Positions 50,845 to 62,324 of a DNA stretch of 64,000 nucleotides are shown here, one piece after another (within the stretch, counting starts at the first letter, position 1; each line of letters starts with the position of its first letter). This DNA is from Paracidovorax avenae. Its GTDB lineage: Bacteria > Pseudomonadota > Gammaproteobacteria > Burkholderiales > Burkholderiaceae_C. The DNA is taken from the NCBI RefSeq assembly GCF_040892545.1, contig NZ_CP156079.1:1178001-1242000 (forward strand), read 5' to 3'. The notes below the pieces were generated by a model. The model searched no databases, had not been told where the DNA came from, and worked only from the letters and a program-made list of their open reading frames with translations. A program made the translations under genes and the position numbers.

Positions 50845-52686
50845 ATGTGCGGCGTAGTGGCATTGCGCAGCTTCGTGGCCGGAGCGGCGCTGCAGGACCG
50901 TGCGGAGCGGGCGCTCGCCGCGCTCGCACGCCGGGGGCCGGATGCGCAGGGCCTGTGGTGCACCGATCAGCCCGCGCCGACCGTGCTCGGCCATCGCCGC
51001 CTGTCGATCATCGACCTGAGCAGCGCGGCGACGCAGCCCATGCGCTGTCCGGACACCGGCAACGTGGTGGTGTTCAACGGCGAGATCTACAACTTCCTGG
51101 AGCTGCGCGCGGAACTGGAAGGGCTCGGCCACCGGTTCCGTACCGACAGCGACACGGAAGTGATCCTGCACGGCTGGCGCGCCTGGGGGGAGGGATTCTT
51201 CCCGCGCTGCAACGGCATGTGGGCGGTGGTGCTGCTGGAGCAGGAGACGGGCGACCTGGTCTATTGCCGAGACCGCCTCGGCGTGAAGCCGCTCTATCTG
51301 CACCATGACGGGCGGCACCTGGTGCTGGGCAGCGAGATCCGTGCGATCGCCGCCGCGCTGGGCGGACACCCCGCGCCGAATCCGGGGGCGATCTTCGATT
51401 TCCTGGTGGCGGGCCTGTCCGACCATTGCGGCGAGACTTTCTACGAAGGCATCCAGGCGGTGCCTCCCGGGTGGCTCTACCGCGTATCGCCTGCGGGACG
51501 CACCACGCGGCGTTCCTACCACCGGTGGCCCGCTCCCGGGGAGGTCCCGCCGCTCGATGCCGGGGCGGTGCGAGCCCTGCTGCAGGACGCCACGCGCCTG
51601 CGATTGCGCTCCGACGTGCCGAGCGTGACGCTGCTGTCGGGAGGGCTCGACAGCTCCATACTGACGCACATCGGCCTGCATGCCGGGGCTGCGCCCCGCA
51701 CCTGCTTCGGGGGGGCCTTCACGTACGGCTACCGCGACGGGGCCCACGCCGGCTTCGACGAAGTCGAAGCGGCGGCCGCCTCGATGGCCGGATGGGGGCA
51801 CTCGGACCGCCACCACGTGCACCGTGCCCACGCGGTGCCCGGCGCGGACGAGCTGCTGGCACTGGCGCAGGCACAGGAGGAGCCTTTCTGCACCCCATCC
51901 ATCCTGGCGAGTTTCCGCATGTACCGGACCATCCGCGATGCGGGCTACAAGGTCGTTCTCAACGGCGAGGGCGCGGACGAGCTGTTCGGCGGCTATGTGC
52001 GCCTGTACCTGGCCCTGGCCGCGCGTAGCGCGCTGCACGGCCTCAGGCTTCCGACGCTGGCACGGCTGCTGGCAGGCGGGGCGGTGGACCCGCGGCTGCT
52101 GCTCAACCGCCTGGCCTGGGATCTCCCGGCCCGGCCGCTCGGCGCGCTGCTGCGGCGGCAGCGGCCGAGCGTGGCCAGCATGTCTGCCGCCCTGTGGCAC
52201 GCGCAGGCGCCACGCCTGCAGGCACTGCGGGCCGACCGGCGCGGCGATGCGCAGGCCCGCCTGCGCGCCGACGTGCTGGCCACGAACCTGCCCATGGTGC
52301 TGCGCATGACGGACCGCAACAGCATGCATGCGGGCGTGGAGGTGCGGGCGCCGTTCCTCGACTACCGCCTGGTGGAGCGCGCGCTCGCCACGCCCGCGCA
52401 CCGGCGCATGGGCGACTACCATGGCAAGGCGCTGCTGCGGGAGGCCTTTTCCGCCGACCTGCCGGCACGCATCGTCGGCCAGCGCAAAAGCACGGGTTTC
52501 GGCCACGCCGAGCAGTTCCTGGTGGACCGCATGCCCCTGCAGGACATCTTGGCGTCGCTTCCGCAGGGCCTGGGCGATTTCCTCGACCTGCCGCGGCTGC
52601 GCCGCGAGCTGGCCGGTGGCCGTGCCCACAGCACGCTGTGGTTCGCGGTGTCGGTCGCGCTCTGGTACGGGAGCGTGTATGCGTAG
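50845..52686 (+). CDS. Asparagine synthetase (glutamine-hydrolysing), AsnB type
   Basis: A 613-aa enzyme with the full class B plan: start M-C-G-V-V with Cys2 as glutaminase nucleophile, RGPDAQG, FNGEIYN, then the ATP loop S-G-G-L-D-S-S at 265-271 and NGEGADELFGGY. It makes asparagine, or in surface-polysaccharide loci amidates a sugar acid or transfers an amide. Placing between flippase and methyltransferase genes suggests the second. It differs from the lasso cyclase at 37320 by keeping Cys2. Confidence 0.85.
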   Translation: MCGVVALRSFVAGAALQDRAERALAALARRGPDAQGLWCTDQPAPTVLGHRRLSIIDLSSAATQPMRCPDTGNVVVFNGEIYNFLELRAELEGLGHRFRTDSDTEVILHGWRAWGEGFFPRCNGMWAVVLLEQETGDLVYCRDRLGVKPLYLHHDGRHLVLGSEIRAIAAALGGHPAPNPGAIFDFLVAGLSDHCGETFYEGIQAVPPGWLYRVSPAGRTTRRSYHRWPAPGEVPPLDAGAVRALLQDATRLRLRSDVPSVTLLSGGLDSSILTHIGLHAGAAPRTCFGGAFTYGYRDGAHAGFDEVEAAAASMAGWGHSDRHHVHRAHAVPGADELLALAQAQEEPFCTPSILASFRMYRTIRDAGYKVVLNGEGADELFGGYVRLYLALAARSALHGLRLPTLARLLAGGAVDPRLLLNRLAWDLPARPLGALLRRQRPSVASMSAALWHAQAPRLQALRADRRGDAQARLRADVLATNLPMVLRMTDRNSMHAGVEVRAPFLDYRLVERALATPAHRRMGDYHGKALLREAFSADLPARIVGQRKSTGFGHAEQFLVDRMPLQDILASLPQGLGDFLDLPRLRRELAGGRAHSTLWFAVSVALWYGSVYA

Positions 52687-52707
52687 CCGCCAGCCACGGA
52701 GAAGACC

Positions 52708-53709
52708 ATGATGGCATCGGAGTGGGCACCGGATGACGGCCGCTGCCGCTGCTGCGGTGCGACGTGCGCACAGCGCTCCGTCTGGCCCGAAGTGTATGCC
52801 GGCAGCGGTCAGGAGCTGCGCCGCTGCGGCGGGTGCGCCGCGGCGTATCTGGCTCCGGATTTCACCGGCGAATCGCTGGCACGGTTCTACGCGGGCGACT
52901 ACCGCAGGCTGTTCCCGGCGGAGGTGCCCTGGCGCAGCGAGGAGCGATTTTTTGCCTGGCGCGGCGACCGCCCCATTGCCCGGCAGCGGCTGGCGCGCAT
53001 CGCTCCTGCATTGGCCCACGGCGCACGCCTGTTCGAGGTAGGGTCGGGATTCGGGGCGTTCCTTGGCGTGGCGGCGGCGCAGCGGCCGGATCTGCAGCTG
53101 TCGGCCAGCGAGCCCGACCTGGCGCACCGGGATCGCCTGCTGGATGGCGCGAAAGTGCGTTTCCTGCCGAGCTGGGAGGCACTGGCCGGCGGCGAAGCCG
53201 ATGCCGTGGTCGCATTCCATGTGCTGGAGCATCTGCCGGACCCGCGGGCTTTTCTGGAAGACCTGGGGCATATCCTTGCACCGGGCGGGCAGGCCTGGAT
53301 CGAGGTGCCGGACGTGATGAGCGGCTGGCGTTCGCGCAACTACGTGCATCCTGCGCACCTCAGCTATTTTTCCGCGCCGCTGCTGCGGCGGCTGGCCGTG
53401 GCTGCCGGACTGGATGTGGTCCATTGCGGCGCATGGCAGGGTGGCGGGGTGCTGGCGGAAAACCTGTGGGTGCAGTTGCGGCGCCCGCAAACGGGGGGCG
53501 CTCCCGTTTCCATGGAGCCTGCGTCCGCGGAGGAAATCCATCATCTGGATGCGCGCCTGGACAGCGTGCGCTGGGGTGCGCAGGACCGCTTGCGGCGCCT
53601 GCTCAAGCGTGCGGTCGTGCGCCTGTTCGGCAGTGGGCTGTTTGGCGAACTGCAGCGCTGGCGGATCCATCGGCGCATGGTGCGGGAGGAGGGCAATGCG
53701 GTTTCCTGA
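52708..53709 (+). CDS. Class I methyltransferase with N-terminal zinc-finger-like domain
   Basis: A 333-aa protein. The N-terminal tetracysteine is C13-x2-C16 and C40-x2-C43; the SAM site is FEVGSGFGAFLG near 110, then VVAFHVLEHLPDP and a C-terminal extension. Such C-type/zinc methyltransferases act on nucleotide sugars or glycan ends, including end-capping. GAGAAG precedes the ATG. It overlaps the following gene by 14 bp. Confidence 0.75.
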   Translation: MMASEWAPDDGRCRCCGATCAQRSVWPEVYAGSGQELRRCGGCAAAYLAPDFTGESLARFYAGDYRRLFPAEVPWRSEERFFAWRGDRPIARQRLARIAPALAHGARLFEVGSGFGAFLGVAAAQRPDLQLSASEPDLAHRDRLLDGAKVRFLPSWEALAGGEADAVVAFHVLEHLPDPRAFLEDLGHILAPGGQAWIEVPDVMSGWRSRNYVHPAHLSYFSAPLLRRLAVAAGLDVVHCGAWQGGGVLAENLWVQLRRPQTGGAPVSMEPASAEEIHHLDARLDSVRWGAQDRLRRLLKRAVVRLFGSGLFGELQRWRIHRRMVREEGNAVS

Positions 53710-54952
53710 ATTCCGGCAGGCCTTGCTTGCCCAATACGGCGAAGAAGCCGCCGACACGCGCCACGAGGCCTATTTCCTCGCACGCCGGGGGGGGATGGCC
53801 GTGCTGCGCGCCCTGCTCGCGGCCGCGCGCGATGCGTGGCTTTGCGGCCGGTTGCCGGAGCGCCCGGCTCCACTGGCCGGCTGGGTGGCGCTCGCCACGC
53901 TGCCGGGCGCCAACGGTTGGGGCGCGCTGGCGCCGTGCGTGGCCGACCTGGCCCGGCATGGCATCGCCTGCGCGGTGGTGGTCCATCCGCGCCTGCGCGG
54001 ACAGGTCGCTGGCCAGGTACCTGCGCGGCCGTCCGCCCAGGCCTGGCGGCACGCGCTCGGCGCATGGCGGCTGAGGCCGGTGCGGGAAGGCGTACTGGTG
54101 GCATCGCCCTGGCTGGTGCGTTGCTGCGTGTTCCGGCAGCGCCTCTGGCGTGGCGCCTGGGAGCGGACATTCGATGCTGGCGCTTGCGGAACGCTGCTGC
54201 TGCACAACGATTTCGATGTGTATGCCGTGGCTGCGCAGCGTGCCTGCGGGGCCCGCTGGCGCAGCGTGTGCGTCCAGCATGGCCTGCCCACCGATGAGTT
54301 CTTTCCGGTGCATGCGCAGTGCCATCTGCTGTGGGGGCCGAGCAGCGCCGAGGTGTACGCCCGGCACGGCGTCGCCACGCAAGCGCTGGGTTATGGCCCG
54401 GCGCGCATGCTCTCTCCCGCCGCCGGGGCGCAGGCGCCCACGGCCCTGTATCTGGTTTCGCAGACCCACACGCCGATCTACGGACGGCCGCTCGCGGAGG
54501 ATTTCCTGGCCCTGGCCCGGCAGCTCGCCCGGGACCGGCCGGGAGGGCTCGCGCTGCAGATCCTGCTGCATCCGGAGGAGGTGCGTCGGGGGCATCCCTA
54601 CCAGGGCACGGAACTGGCCCCGCTGTGCCGTCCGCCTCCGCACGCGGTGCTGGTGGCGGACGGCCCGCCGGCCGTGGTGGCGGGCTTTTGCTCTTCCGCG
54701 CTGATGGACGCGGCGGTCCGCGGCCATTACGTGATCGGCATGGACTGGCCCGCGCCCGGGTCGGCCGATGCCCAGGCGGTGGGGCGCCCCTCTGCGCAGG
54801 TGGCGGACCCGGGCGCCTTTGGATATCTTGTCCGCAACCTGTGCCATGAGGCCGGGGCACGCACCGCTTTCCTGGAGCGGCAGCGCCTGTGGCTGCAGCG
54901 CAGCTTCGCCGCCGATCCCGCATGGCCGCGGCGCCTGGGAGGCGAGCCATGA
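53696..54952 (+). CDS. Unrecognised surface-polysaccharide protein, possible GT-B glycosyltransferase
   Basis: A 418-aa soluble protein that I do not assign to a named family. Visible points are SVCVQHGLPTDEFFPVHAQ with LLWGPSSAEVYARHG, like the 'QHG ... WG' signature of GT-B polysialyl/teichoic-acid type transferases, and a later LQILLHPEEVRRGHPY plus CSSALMDAAVRG, resembling the donor-binding half. It begins within the 3' end of the methyltransferase gene (GGAGG before the ATG) and its stop overlaps the next start. Its role in the polysaccharide is inferred. Confidence 0.5.
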   Translation: MRFPEFRQALLAQYGEEAADTRHEAYFLARRGGMAVLRALLAAARDAWLCGRLPERPAPLAGWVALATLPGANGWGALAPCVADLARHGIACAVVVHPRLRGQVAGQVPARPSAQAWRHALGAWRLRPVREGVLVASPWLVRCCVFRQRLWRGAWERTFDAGACGTLLLHNDFDVYAVAAQRACGARWRSVCVQHGLPTDEFFPVHAQCHLLWGPSSAEVYARHGVATQALGYGPARMLSPAAGAQAPTALYLVSQTHTPIYGRPLAEDFLALARQLARDRPGGLALQILLHPEEVRRGHPYQGTELAPLCRPPPHAVLVADGPPAVVAGFCSSALMDAAVRGHYVIGMDWPAPGSADAQAVGRPSAQVADPGAFGYLVRNLCHEAGARTAFLERQRLWLQRSFAADPAWPRRLGGEP

Positions 54953-56301
54953 AGCGGCTGGGGCTGGTGCTGTTCATCGTGTCGATCCACGCGGGCGACC
55001 TGCTGGTGGCCTGGATGTACGGCGGCGGCGCGTGGCCGGAGGCCGCGCTGCTGCGCACCGCCCGCGACGCGGCGGTGGTGGTTCTGGCGGGACTGTGCCT
55101 GCTTACCGTGCGCATGCCGAGGGCCCTGCTGGTGCAGGTGCTGGGGTTTTGCGCCCTCGCTGCCGCGCATGCGCCGGCCGGGTTCCTGCACGGCCTGCCT
55201 GCCGGCATCGTGCTCGGGTCCCTGGGCATCGTGCTGGTGCCGATGCTGTTCCTGCTGGCCGGGCATGTCTGCATGCCGCATCCACGGGACCTGCGCCTCG
55301 CCGTGCGTTGCCTGGTCTGGCTGGGCGTGGCCAGTGCCGCCTTCGGTGCATGGGATGTGGCCCATACGGACTTCTGGGTCCATGGCGTGCGGCTGCCGGA
55401 ATACCTTTTCAATATCAAGGGCGTGCAGCCCGATGGCACCGAAAGGGAAACCGGCCTGCCCTGGAACTTTTTCGGCGGCGAGGCCAGGGAGCGCCGTGCG
55501 GGTGGCCTGCTGGCCGCGCCACTGGCCCAGGGACAGTTCCTGGTGACCGCGGCCCTGTCCGCGTTGGCGCTGTGGCAGCGCCGCTGGCCGTGGCGCGCCC
55601 TGCTGGCGTGCGGCGGCCTGCTGGCCGGCGTGTGGATGTCCGGCACCCGTGGCGCGATGCTGGCCGGTATCGTCGCCGTGATGGGCTACCTGCTGACATC
55701 GAAGGGGCTGGTCCGGTCCGCGGCCGCGCGGCTCTTCCTGGCGGGAATGGTGCTTGCGGCATTGGCGGCCGCTTCCGTCGGCATCGTGGTGGCCTCCGTG
55801 AACTTCCGAGACGGCTCCACGATCGGCCACTGGCTGGCGTTGCAGCGCAACCTGGCCGAACTGCACCAGGTGCTGCTGCTGGGCGGGGGCGTGGGGCGCC
55901 AGAGTGCGCTGGCGGCCCGCCAATCGCTGGCCGACCTGGGTGGCGGAGAAGGCTCGCTGTTCAGCATCGCCTACCAGATCGGCATACCCGGCGCGTTGCT
56001 GTTCCTGTCCATCGTGGGCTGGTGCCTGCACCGGTTGTGGGGGGCCTACCGGCTGCAGCGCGACCCCGTGGTATTGGCGGCTTTCTGGCTGCTTTGCGGC
56101 ATCATGACCACTTTCGTTTCCTCGGAAAACGGACTGACCGTTTCGGGAGCCGGCGGATTCTGGCTGCTGCTCGGCGGCGTGCTGCGCCATGCCGCTGCCG
56201 CCAGGACCGCGGTGCCCGGGGTGTTCCCCGGGGAGGCTGCGGCCCATGGGGCTCCGGCCGGAGCGCAGGGGCGGCAGCCGGCTGGCGGAGCAGGGGGATG
56301 A
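54949..56301 (+). CDS. O-antigen ligase/polymerase-like membrane protein
   Basis: A 450-aa protein with about ten helices, of the WaaL/Wzy type: a large periplasmic loop (about 140-185) and the pattern GVWMSGTRGAMLAGIVAVMGY with Arg before a helix. An N-terminal basic M-K-R-L-G start and an Ala/Gly-rich tail are seen. It may be the polymerase of the repeat unit; a second such protein is encoded at 58156. ATGA overlap with the preceding gene. Confidence 0.65.
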   Translation: MKRLGLVLFIVSIHAGDLLVAWMYGGGAWPEAALLRTARDAAVVVLAGLCLLTVRMPRALLVQVLGFCALAAAHAPAGFLHGLPAGIVLGSLGIVLVPMLFLLAGHVCMPHPRDLRLAVRCLVWLGVASAAFGAWDVAHTDFWVHGVRLPEYLFNIKGVQPDGTERETGLPWNFFGGEARERRAGGLLAAPLAQGQFLVTAALSALALWQRRWPWRALLACGGLLAGVWMSGTRGAMLAGIVAVMGYLLTSKGLVRSAAARLFLAGMVLAALAAASVGIVVASVNFRDGSTIGHWLALQRNLAELHQVLLLGGGVGRQSALAARQSLADLGGGEGSLFSIAYQIGIPGALLFLSIVGWCLHRLWGAYRLQRDPVVLAAFWLLCGIMTTFVSSENGLTVSGAGGFWLLLGGVLRHAAAARTAVPGVFPGEAAAHGAPAGAQGRQPAGGAGG

Positions 56302-57380
56302 GCCGGATGCGCATACTGCATGTGTACAAGGATTTCGCGCCGCATGCCGGCGGCGGCGGCGTGGCTCGCCACATCCATGGGCTGGCCGTGCTGGCATCGC
56401 GGGGCGGCAACGTGCTGCGGGTGGCCGCGCCGCAGGCACAGGGCGGCAGTGCCCATGGGTACGTGGCCGTGCAGGCCGGGGCCGGCGGATTGTGGCGCCA
56501 GGTCGGCTGGGCGGATGTGGTGCATGTGCATGGAGCGCGCGTTCCCGTTGCCGGCCTGGCCGCGGCGATCGCCTGGCTGCGTGGCCGGCGCCTGGTCTAC
56601 ACGCCCCATTGCTACTACGACGACGATTCCGGGCCGGGGAAACGCCTGCGCAAGTGGGCCTGGGACCTGGTGGTCGAGCGTCTGCTCCTGCGTGGCGCGG
56701 ACCGCGTGGTGCTGCTGTCCGGCCACTGGGTGGATTACCTTCGCAGGCGCGGCATGGCGCCGCGGCGCCCGGTGGTGCTGCCCAATGCCGTACTGGAGGC
56801 CGAACTGGTCGCGCCTCCCGACGATGCGCCCCGACTGGAAGGCGCTCCCGCATTGCTGTCCGTGGGGCGGCTGGATGCCGTCAAGCGCCTGCACGATGCC
56901 GTCGCCGTGCTGGCGCATCCGGGGATGGAGGCGGCGGTGCTGCATGTGGTGGGGCGTGGCCCGGACCGGGGCCGGCTGGAGGAGGTCGCCCGGTCGCTCG
57001 GAGTGGGCGCGCGCGTGCGCTTCCACGGGTTCGTCGCCGATGCCTCCGTCGCGGCGATGGCCGCGGGCGCGGACGTTTTCGTGATGCCGTCGGCCGTGGA
57101 GGGCATGCCGACAGTGCTGATCGAGATGCTGCTGCTCGGCTGTCCCGTCGTGGCCAGCGACATTCCGGGTAATCGCTCGATCCTGGAAGAGGCGGGCCTG
57201 ACCGGCGCGTTGTATCCGCTGGGCGACGTGGCGGCGCTCGCCACCCGCGTCGGACAACAGCGGCAGCACCGGGTGGATCCCGCCATCGTGGAGCGGGTCC
57301 GTACCTGCTTCACCTGGGAAGGCCTGAGGCCCCGCGTGCTCGCGCTCTACGGTGCGCTCGTCCAAGGGGCGGTTCCTTGA
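56298..57380 (+). CDS. Glycosyltransferase family 4 (GT-B)
   Basis: A 360-aa GT-B enzyme: MRILHVYKDFAPHAGGGGVA near the start, LVYTPHCYYDDDSG, LPNAVLE, LLSVGRLDAVKRLHDAVAV, and the donor motif MPSAVEGMPTVLIEMLLLG with E-x7-E spacing. It adds a hexose or amino sugar to the lipid-linked repeat unit on the cytoplasmic face. The ATG at 56298 overlaps the previous stop (ATGA) with a G-rich ribosome site; an ATG three codons later is an alternative. Confidence 0.88.
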   Translation: MSRMRILHVYKDFAPHAGGGGVARHIHGLAVLASRGGNVLRVAAPQAQGGSAHGYVAVQAGAGGLWRQVGWADVVHVHGARVPVAGLAAAIAWLRGRRLVYTPHCYYDDDSGPGKRLRKWAWDLVVERLLLRGADRVVLLSGHWVDYLRRRGMAPRRPVVLPNAVLEAELVAPPDDAPRLEGAPALLSVGRLDAVKRLHDAVAVLAHPGMEAAVLHVVGRGPDRGRLEEVARSLGVGARVRFHGFVADASVAAMAAGADVFVMPSAVEGMPTVLIEMLLLGCPVVASDIPGNRSILEEAGLTGALYPLGDVAALATRVGQQRQHRVDPAIVERVRTCFTWEGLRPRVLALYGALVQGAVP

Positions 57381-58159
57381 GCGCCCTGCCGTCCCGCCTG
57401 CGCTTTTTCGGCTGCCCCCTGGACATGGTTGCGCCAGAAGAACTGCTGCAGCGCGCACAGGCCGCCGCGGAGGGGGGGGCGCGGATCCGCATCGAAGGGC
57501 TGAACGTTGCCAAGCTGGTCGATGCGCGCGCGCAGCCGCTGCTGCACCAGGCGCTGGAGGAGGCAGAGCTGGTCCACATCGACGGGAGCGGCGTCGGCAT
57601 CGGCCTGCACTGGCTGGGCGCCTCGCCGCCACCGCGCAGAGCGGGCATCGACCTGATGCAGGACCTGTGTGCCCAGGCCGCCCGATCCGGTGACAGTGTC
57701 TATCTCCTGGGTGCACGGCCCGCCGTGGTGGAGGCCGCCGCCGCCCGCCTGGGCGCTACCCACCCCGGATTGCGCATTGCCGGTGTGAGGGACGGCTATT
57801 TCACCGATCCCGAGGCGCCCGGCATCGTGCAGGAGATCCGCACCTCGGGCGCGCGCTACCTCTTCATCGGCATCAGTTCGCCCCGCAAGGAGCTGTTCCT
57901 GCAGCGACACTGGAACGACCTGGGCGTTGCGCTCGCCATGGGCGTGGGCGGATCGTTCGACGTGCTGTCCGGGATGCTGCCGCGGGCGCCGCACTGGATG
58001 CAGCGGTTCGGAATGGAGTGGCTGTTCCGGATGATCCAGGAGCCGCGGCGCCTGGCATGGCGTTACCTGCGCACCAATGCCATGTTCCTGATGTTGCTGC
58101 TGCGGGCCCGCCTGAGCCGTCGCCATCGTGCGCAGGCGGTCGTGCCTTCCGGACAATGA
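57377..58159 (+). CDS. WecG/TagA/CpsF-family glycosyltransferase
   Basis: A 260-aa member of the WecG/TagA/CpsF family: GLNVAKLVDAR, VHIDGSGVGIG, SVYLLGARPAVVEAAAARLG, and ISSPRKELFLQRHW with MGVGGSFDVLSG, all standard. It transfers a sugar such as N-acetylmannosamine(uronate) to a lipid-linked acceptor. The TTG at 57377 overlaps the preceding TGA (TTGA); no better start exists. Coupled also to the following gene by ATGA. Confidence 0.88.
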   Translation: MSALPSRLRFFGCPLDMVAPEELLQRAQAAAEGGARIRIEGLNVAKLVDARAQPLLHQALEEAELVHIDGSGVGIGLHWLGASPPPRRAGIDLMQDLCAQAARSGDSVYLLGARPAVVEAAAARLGATHPGLRIAGVRDGYFTDPEAPGIVQEIRTSGARYLFIGISSPRKELFLQRHWNDLGVALAMGVGGSFDVLSGMLPRAPHWMQRFGMEWLFRMIQEPRRLAWRYLRTNAMFLMLLLRARLSRRHRAQAVVPSGQ

Positions 58160-59455
58160 CGGGGCTGGCTGTGCCATCGGGAGGGGCTGGACGCCAGCCA
58201 TCGCAGGCCCCGCTGGTAGCGGTCTGCCTGGCTGCCTATCTGCTGTTCTGCCTGCAGCAGGTGGTGGTTGCGGGCGGTGCCGGCGGCGGCCTGTCGCTGG
58301 GGTCGGTCGCCCTGCTCGGCTGCATGTCGGCAGTCTCTGCCTGGGCGCTCTGGCGGCAAGGCGTGCCCCCGTGCCTCCGCAGGCCGCTGCTGGCAATCCT
58401 TGCCTGCATGGCAGCACTGGCTGCGTCGGTGCTGGCGTCCGGAAATGCGTCGCTCGCGTTCCGTTTCGCCGTGCGCTATGCCACCGCCCTGCTGGCGCTG
58501 TGGGCGATGCTCAACCTTGCCGTGGCCTGCCCGCGCTGGCCGCGCGCGGCAACGCTCGCGGCGTTGATCGCCCTGTGGCTCAACCTGGCGCTGGGCGTGG
58601 CCGTGCTGGTGCAGTGGCCGCCAGCCCTGCGCTTTTCGCTGGCATTCCACGCGGAGGACACGTTCAAATACCTGCCGCGCATTTCGGGCATGTACGAGCA
58701 TCCGGCGCTGCTGGCCGCTTCCTCGCTGGTGGTGGCGCTGCTCGTGCTCCAGTTGCATCGCCGCCGGGAGCTGGGCCGCGCTGCGCTGGCGCTGGCGCTG
58801 CTGGGCGCCGCCGGCGCGCTCGCGCTGGCCCAGGTGCGCAACGCCCTGGTGCCGGCCGGGCTCCTGCTGGCCTGGTGCGCCTGGCCGCGCTCCGGCCTGT
58901 CGCGCCAGCATCGCCGCCTGGCCGCAGCGGCGCTGCTCGGTCTGGCAGCCCTCTCCGTGCTGGTGCTCTGGCAGCGCTACGCCGACATGACCAGTGCCTC
59001 GCGGGAAAACCTGCTGACCGCCGTGTCGCTCGGACGGACCTATCTCTGGGCCGGTGCGGTCGAGGCGTGGCGCGGCCATCCATGGTTCGGGCTGGGGCCG
59101 GGGGTGTTCCAGTTCCTGGTGCCCGACTACACCGGCGGCCGCTTCCTGCGCGGTGAACTGCACGCACACAACCTGGTGCTGGCTGCCCTGTCGGAGACCG
59201 GGCTGTGCGGACTGTTGGCCGGCCTCGGCCTGCTGCATGTCCTGTGGGCACCGCTGCTGCGGGCCGGTGGCGGCATGCGCCGCTGGGCGCTGGCGTGGCT
59301 CTGCCTGCTGCTCGGGGTGGGAGTGTTCGATTTCTACCTGCCGTTCTATCCGTTTTCGCTGCACGCGGCGCTGGCAGTGGCATTGCTGCATGCGATTGCG
59401 CGGAAGATGCCGTGCCGTCCGGATCCCGAACTCCGCGGTGATTCGTCGCCCCGGT

Positions 59456-60862
<1,407 letters not shown>

Positions 60863-61088
60863 GGGCCGCGCTTCCTCTGCCCGTGCGCGCGACCATGGAT
60901 GCGACGGTCTTCCCCTGGCTGCGAGGCCGAGGCGACCGTGGGCCGGCATCCCACGGGAAAGGGCAGGCCCATGCCATGGCCTGATGGCCAGATCGACTCG
61001 ATAGCCTGAATGGTGTCCACTGCCCGGTCGCCTCCCGTGGCGCGTAGTGTATCGAGCGCCCGGGCGGGCGGGCCGGCAGGGAATGGAA

Positions 61089-62324
61089 TCAGCCGGCGAG
61101 CAGGTCGTGCAGCGCCCGCGCGATCACCTTGGTCGCGCGGCGCAGGTCCTCGAGCTCCACGCGCTCGTCCGCGCGCTTGGCATGCGATTCGAGCACCGTG
61201 CGCGGGCCCGCGCCGTAGATCACGCCCGGAATGCCGCGCTCGACGTAGAGCCGCACGTCGGTGTAGAGCGGCGTGCCCACGGCCGGCGGGCGCTCGCCGA
61301 ACACGGCCTCGGCATGGCGCTGGATCGCATCCACCAGGGGGCGGTTGCCCGCGAGCGGCGTCATCGCGTTGGCCAGCAGCAGGCGGCGCACTTCCACGCG
61401 GATGCCCTCGCAGCCCGCGGCGGCCTCGTCGATCACGCGGCGGATGGCGGCTTCCACCTCCACGGGGTTCTCTTCCGGGATCATGCGGCGGTCGAGTTTG
61501 AAGACCACCTTGCCGGGCACGACGTTGGTGTTCGTGCCGCCTTCGATGCGGCCCACGTTCAGGTAGGGGTGTTTGATGCCCTCGACCTTCGATGTGACCT
61601 GCCGGTAGGCGGTGTTCTGCTGGTAGAGCGCATTGAGGATGTGCACGGCGCCCTGCAGCGCATCGACGCCCGTGTGCGGCACGGCGGCATGGGCCATCTT
61701 GCCGTGCACGGTCACTTCCATCTGCAGGCAGCCGTTGTGCGCCGTCACGACTTCGTAGCTGAAGCCCGCGGCGATCATCAGGTCGGGCTTGGTCAGGCCC
61801 TGTGCGAGCAGCCAGCCCGGGCCGAGTTCGCCGCCGAATTCCTCGTCGTAGGTGAAGTGCAGTTCCACCGCGCCGCGCGCAGGGCGGGCCACGGCCTCGA
61901 GCGCACGCACCGCGAAGGTGAACGAGGCGAAATCGCTCTTGCTCACGGCCGTGGCGCGGCCGTACATCTTTCCATGAACGATCTCGGCGCCGTAGGGGTC
62001 GTGCGTCCAGCCCTCGCCGGGCGGCACCACGTCGCCGTGGGCGTTCAGCGCCACCGTCGGGCCGCCCGCGCCGTAGGGGCGGCGCACGATCAGGTTGGTG
62101 ACCGATTCCATGCCATAGGCGCGCACCTCGCCCTCGGGCACGGCGTGCTTCTCCGCGGCGTAGCCGAAGCCCTGCAGCAGTTCCGCGGTGCGTTCGGCGT
62201 GCGGGGCGTTGTTGCCGGGCGGCGTGTCGGTGGGCACGCGCACGAGGGCCTGCAGGAACTGCACCTCCTCGTCGAAGTGCCGGTCGATCCAGGCGTCGAT
62301 GTCTGCGTAGGTGCTGCTGCTCAT
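61089..62324 (-). CDS. M20-family amidohydrolase/deacylase (ArgE/DapE-like)
   Basis: A 411-aa metallohydrolase: LNAHGDVVPPGEGWTHDP (first metal His and Asp), YDEEFGGELGPG (catalytic and bridging Glu), and the C-terminal VYGAGPR-like segment VIYGAGPRTV. M20 enzymes remove acyl or carbamoyl groups from amino acids. Its ATG overlaps the stop of the fused ureide gene (ATGA at 62321-62324), so it probably acts in the same path, perhaps on a ureidoglycine/ureidoglycolate or N-carbamoyl intermediate; substrate is not shown. Confidence 0.85.
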   Translation of the reverse strand: MSSSTYADIDAWIDRHFDEEVQFLQALVRVPTDTPPGNNAPHAERTAELLQGFGYAAEKHAVPEGEVRAYGMESVTNLIVRRPYGAGGPTVALNAHGDVVPPGEGWTHDPYGAEIVHGKMYGRATAVSKSDFASFTFAVRALEAVARPARGAVELHFTYDEEFGGELGPGWLLAQGLTKPDLMIAAGFSYEVVTAHNGCLQMEVTVHGKMAHAAVPHTGVDALQGAVHILNALYQQNTAYRQVTSKVEGIKHPYLNVGRIEGGTNTNVVPGKVVFKLDRRMIPEENPVEVEAAIRRVIDEAAAGCEGIRVEVRRLLLANAMTPLAGNRPLVDAIQRHAEAVFGERPPAVGTPLYTDVRLYVERGIPGVIYGAGPRTVLESHAKRADERVELEDLRRATKVIARALHDLLAG

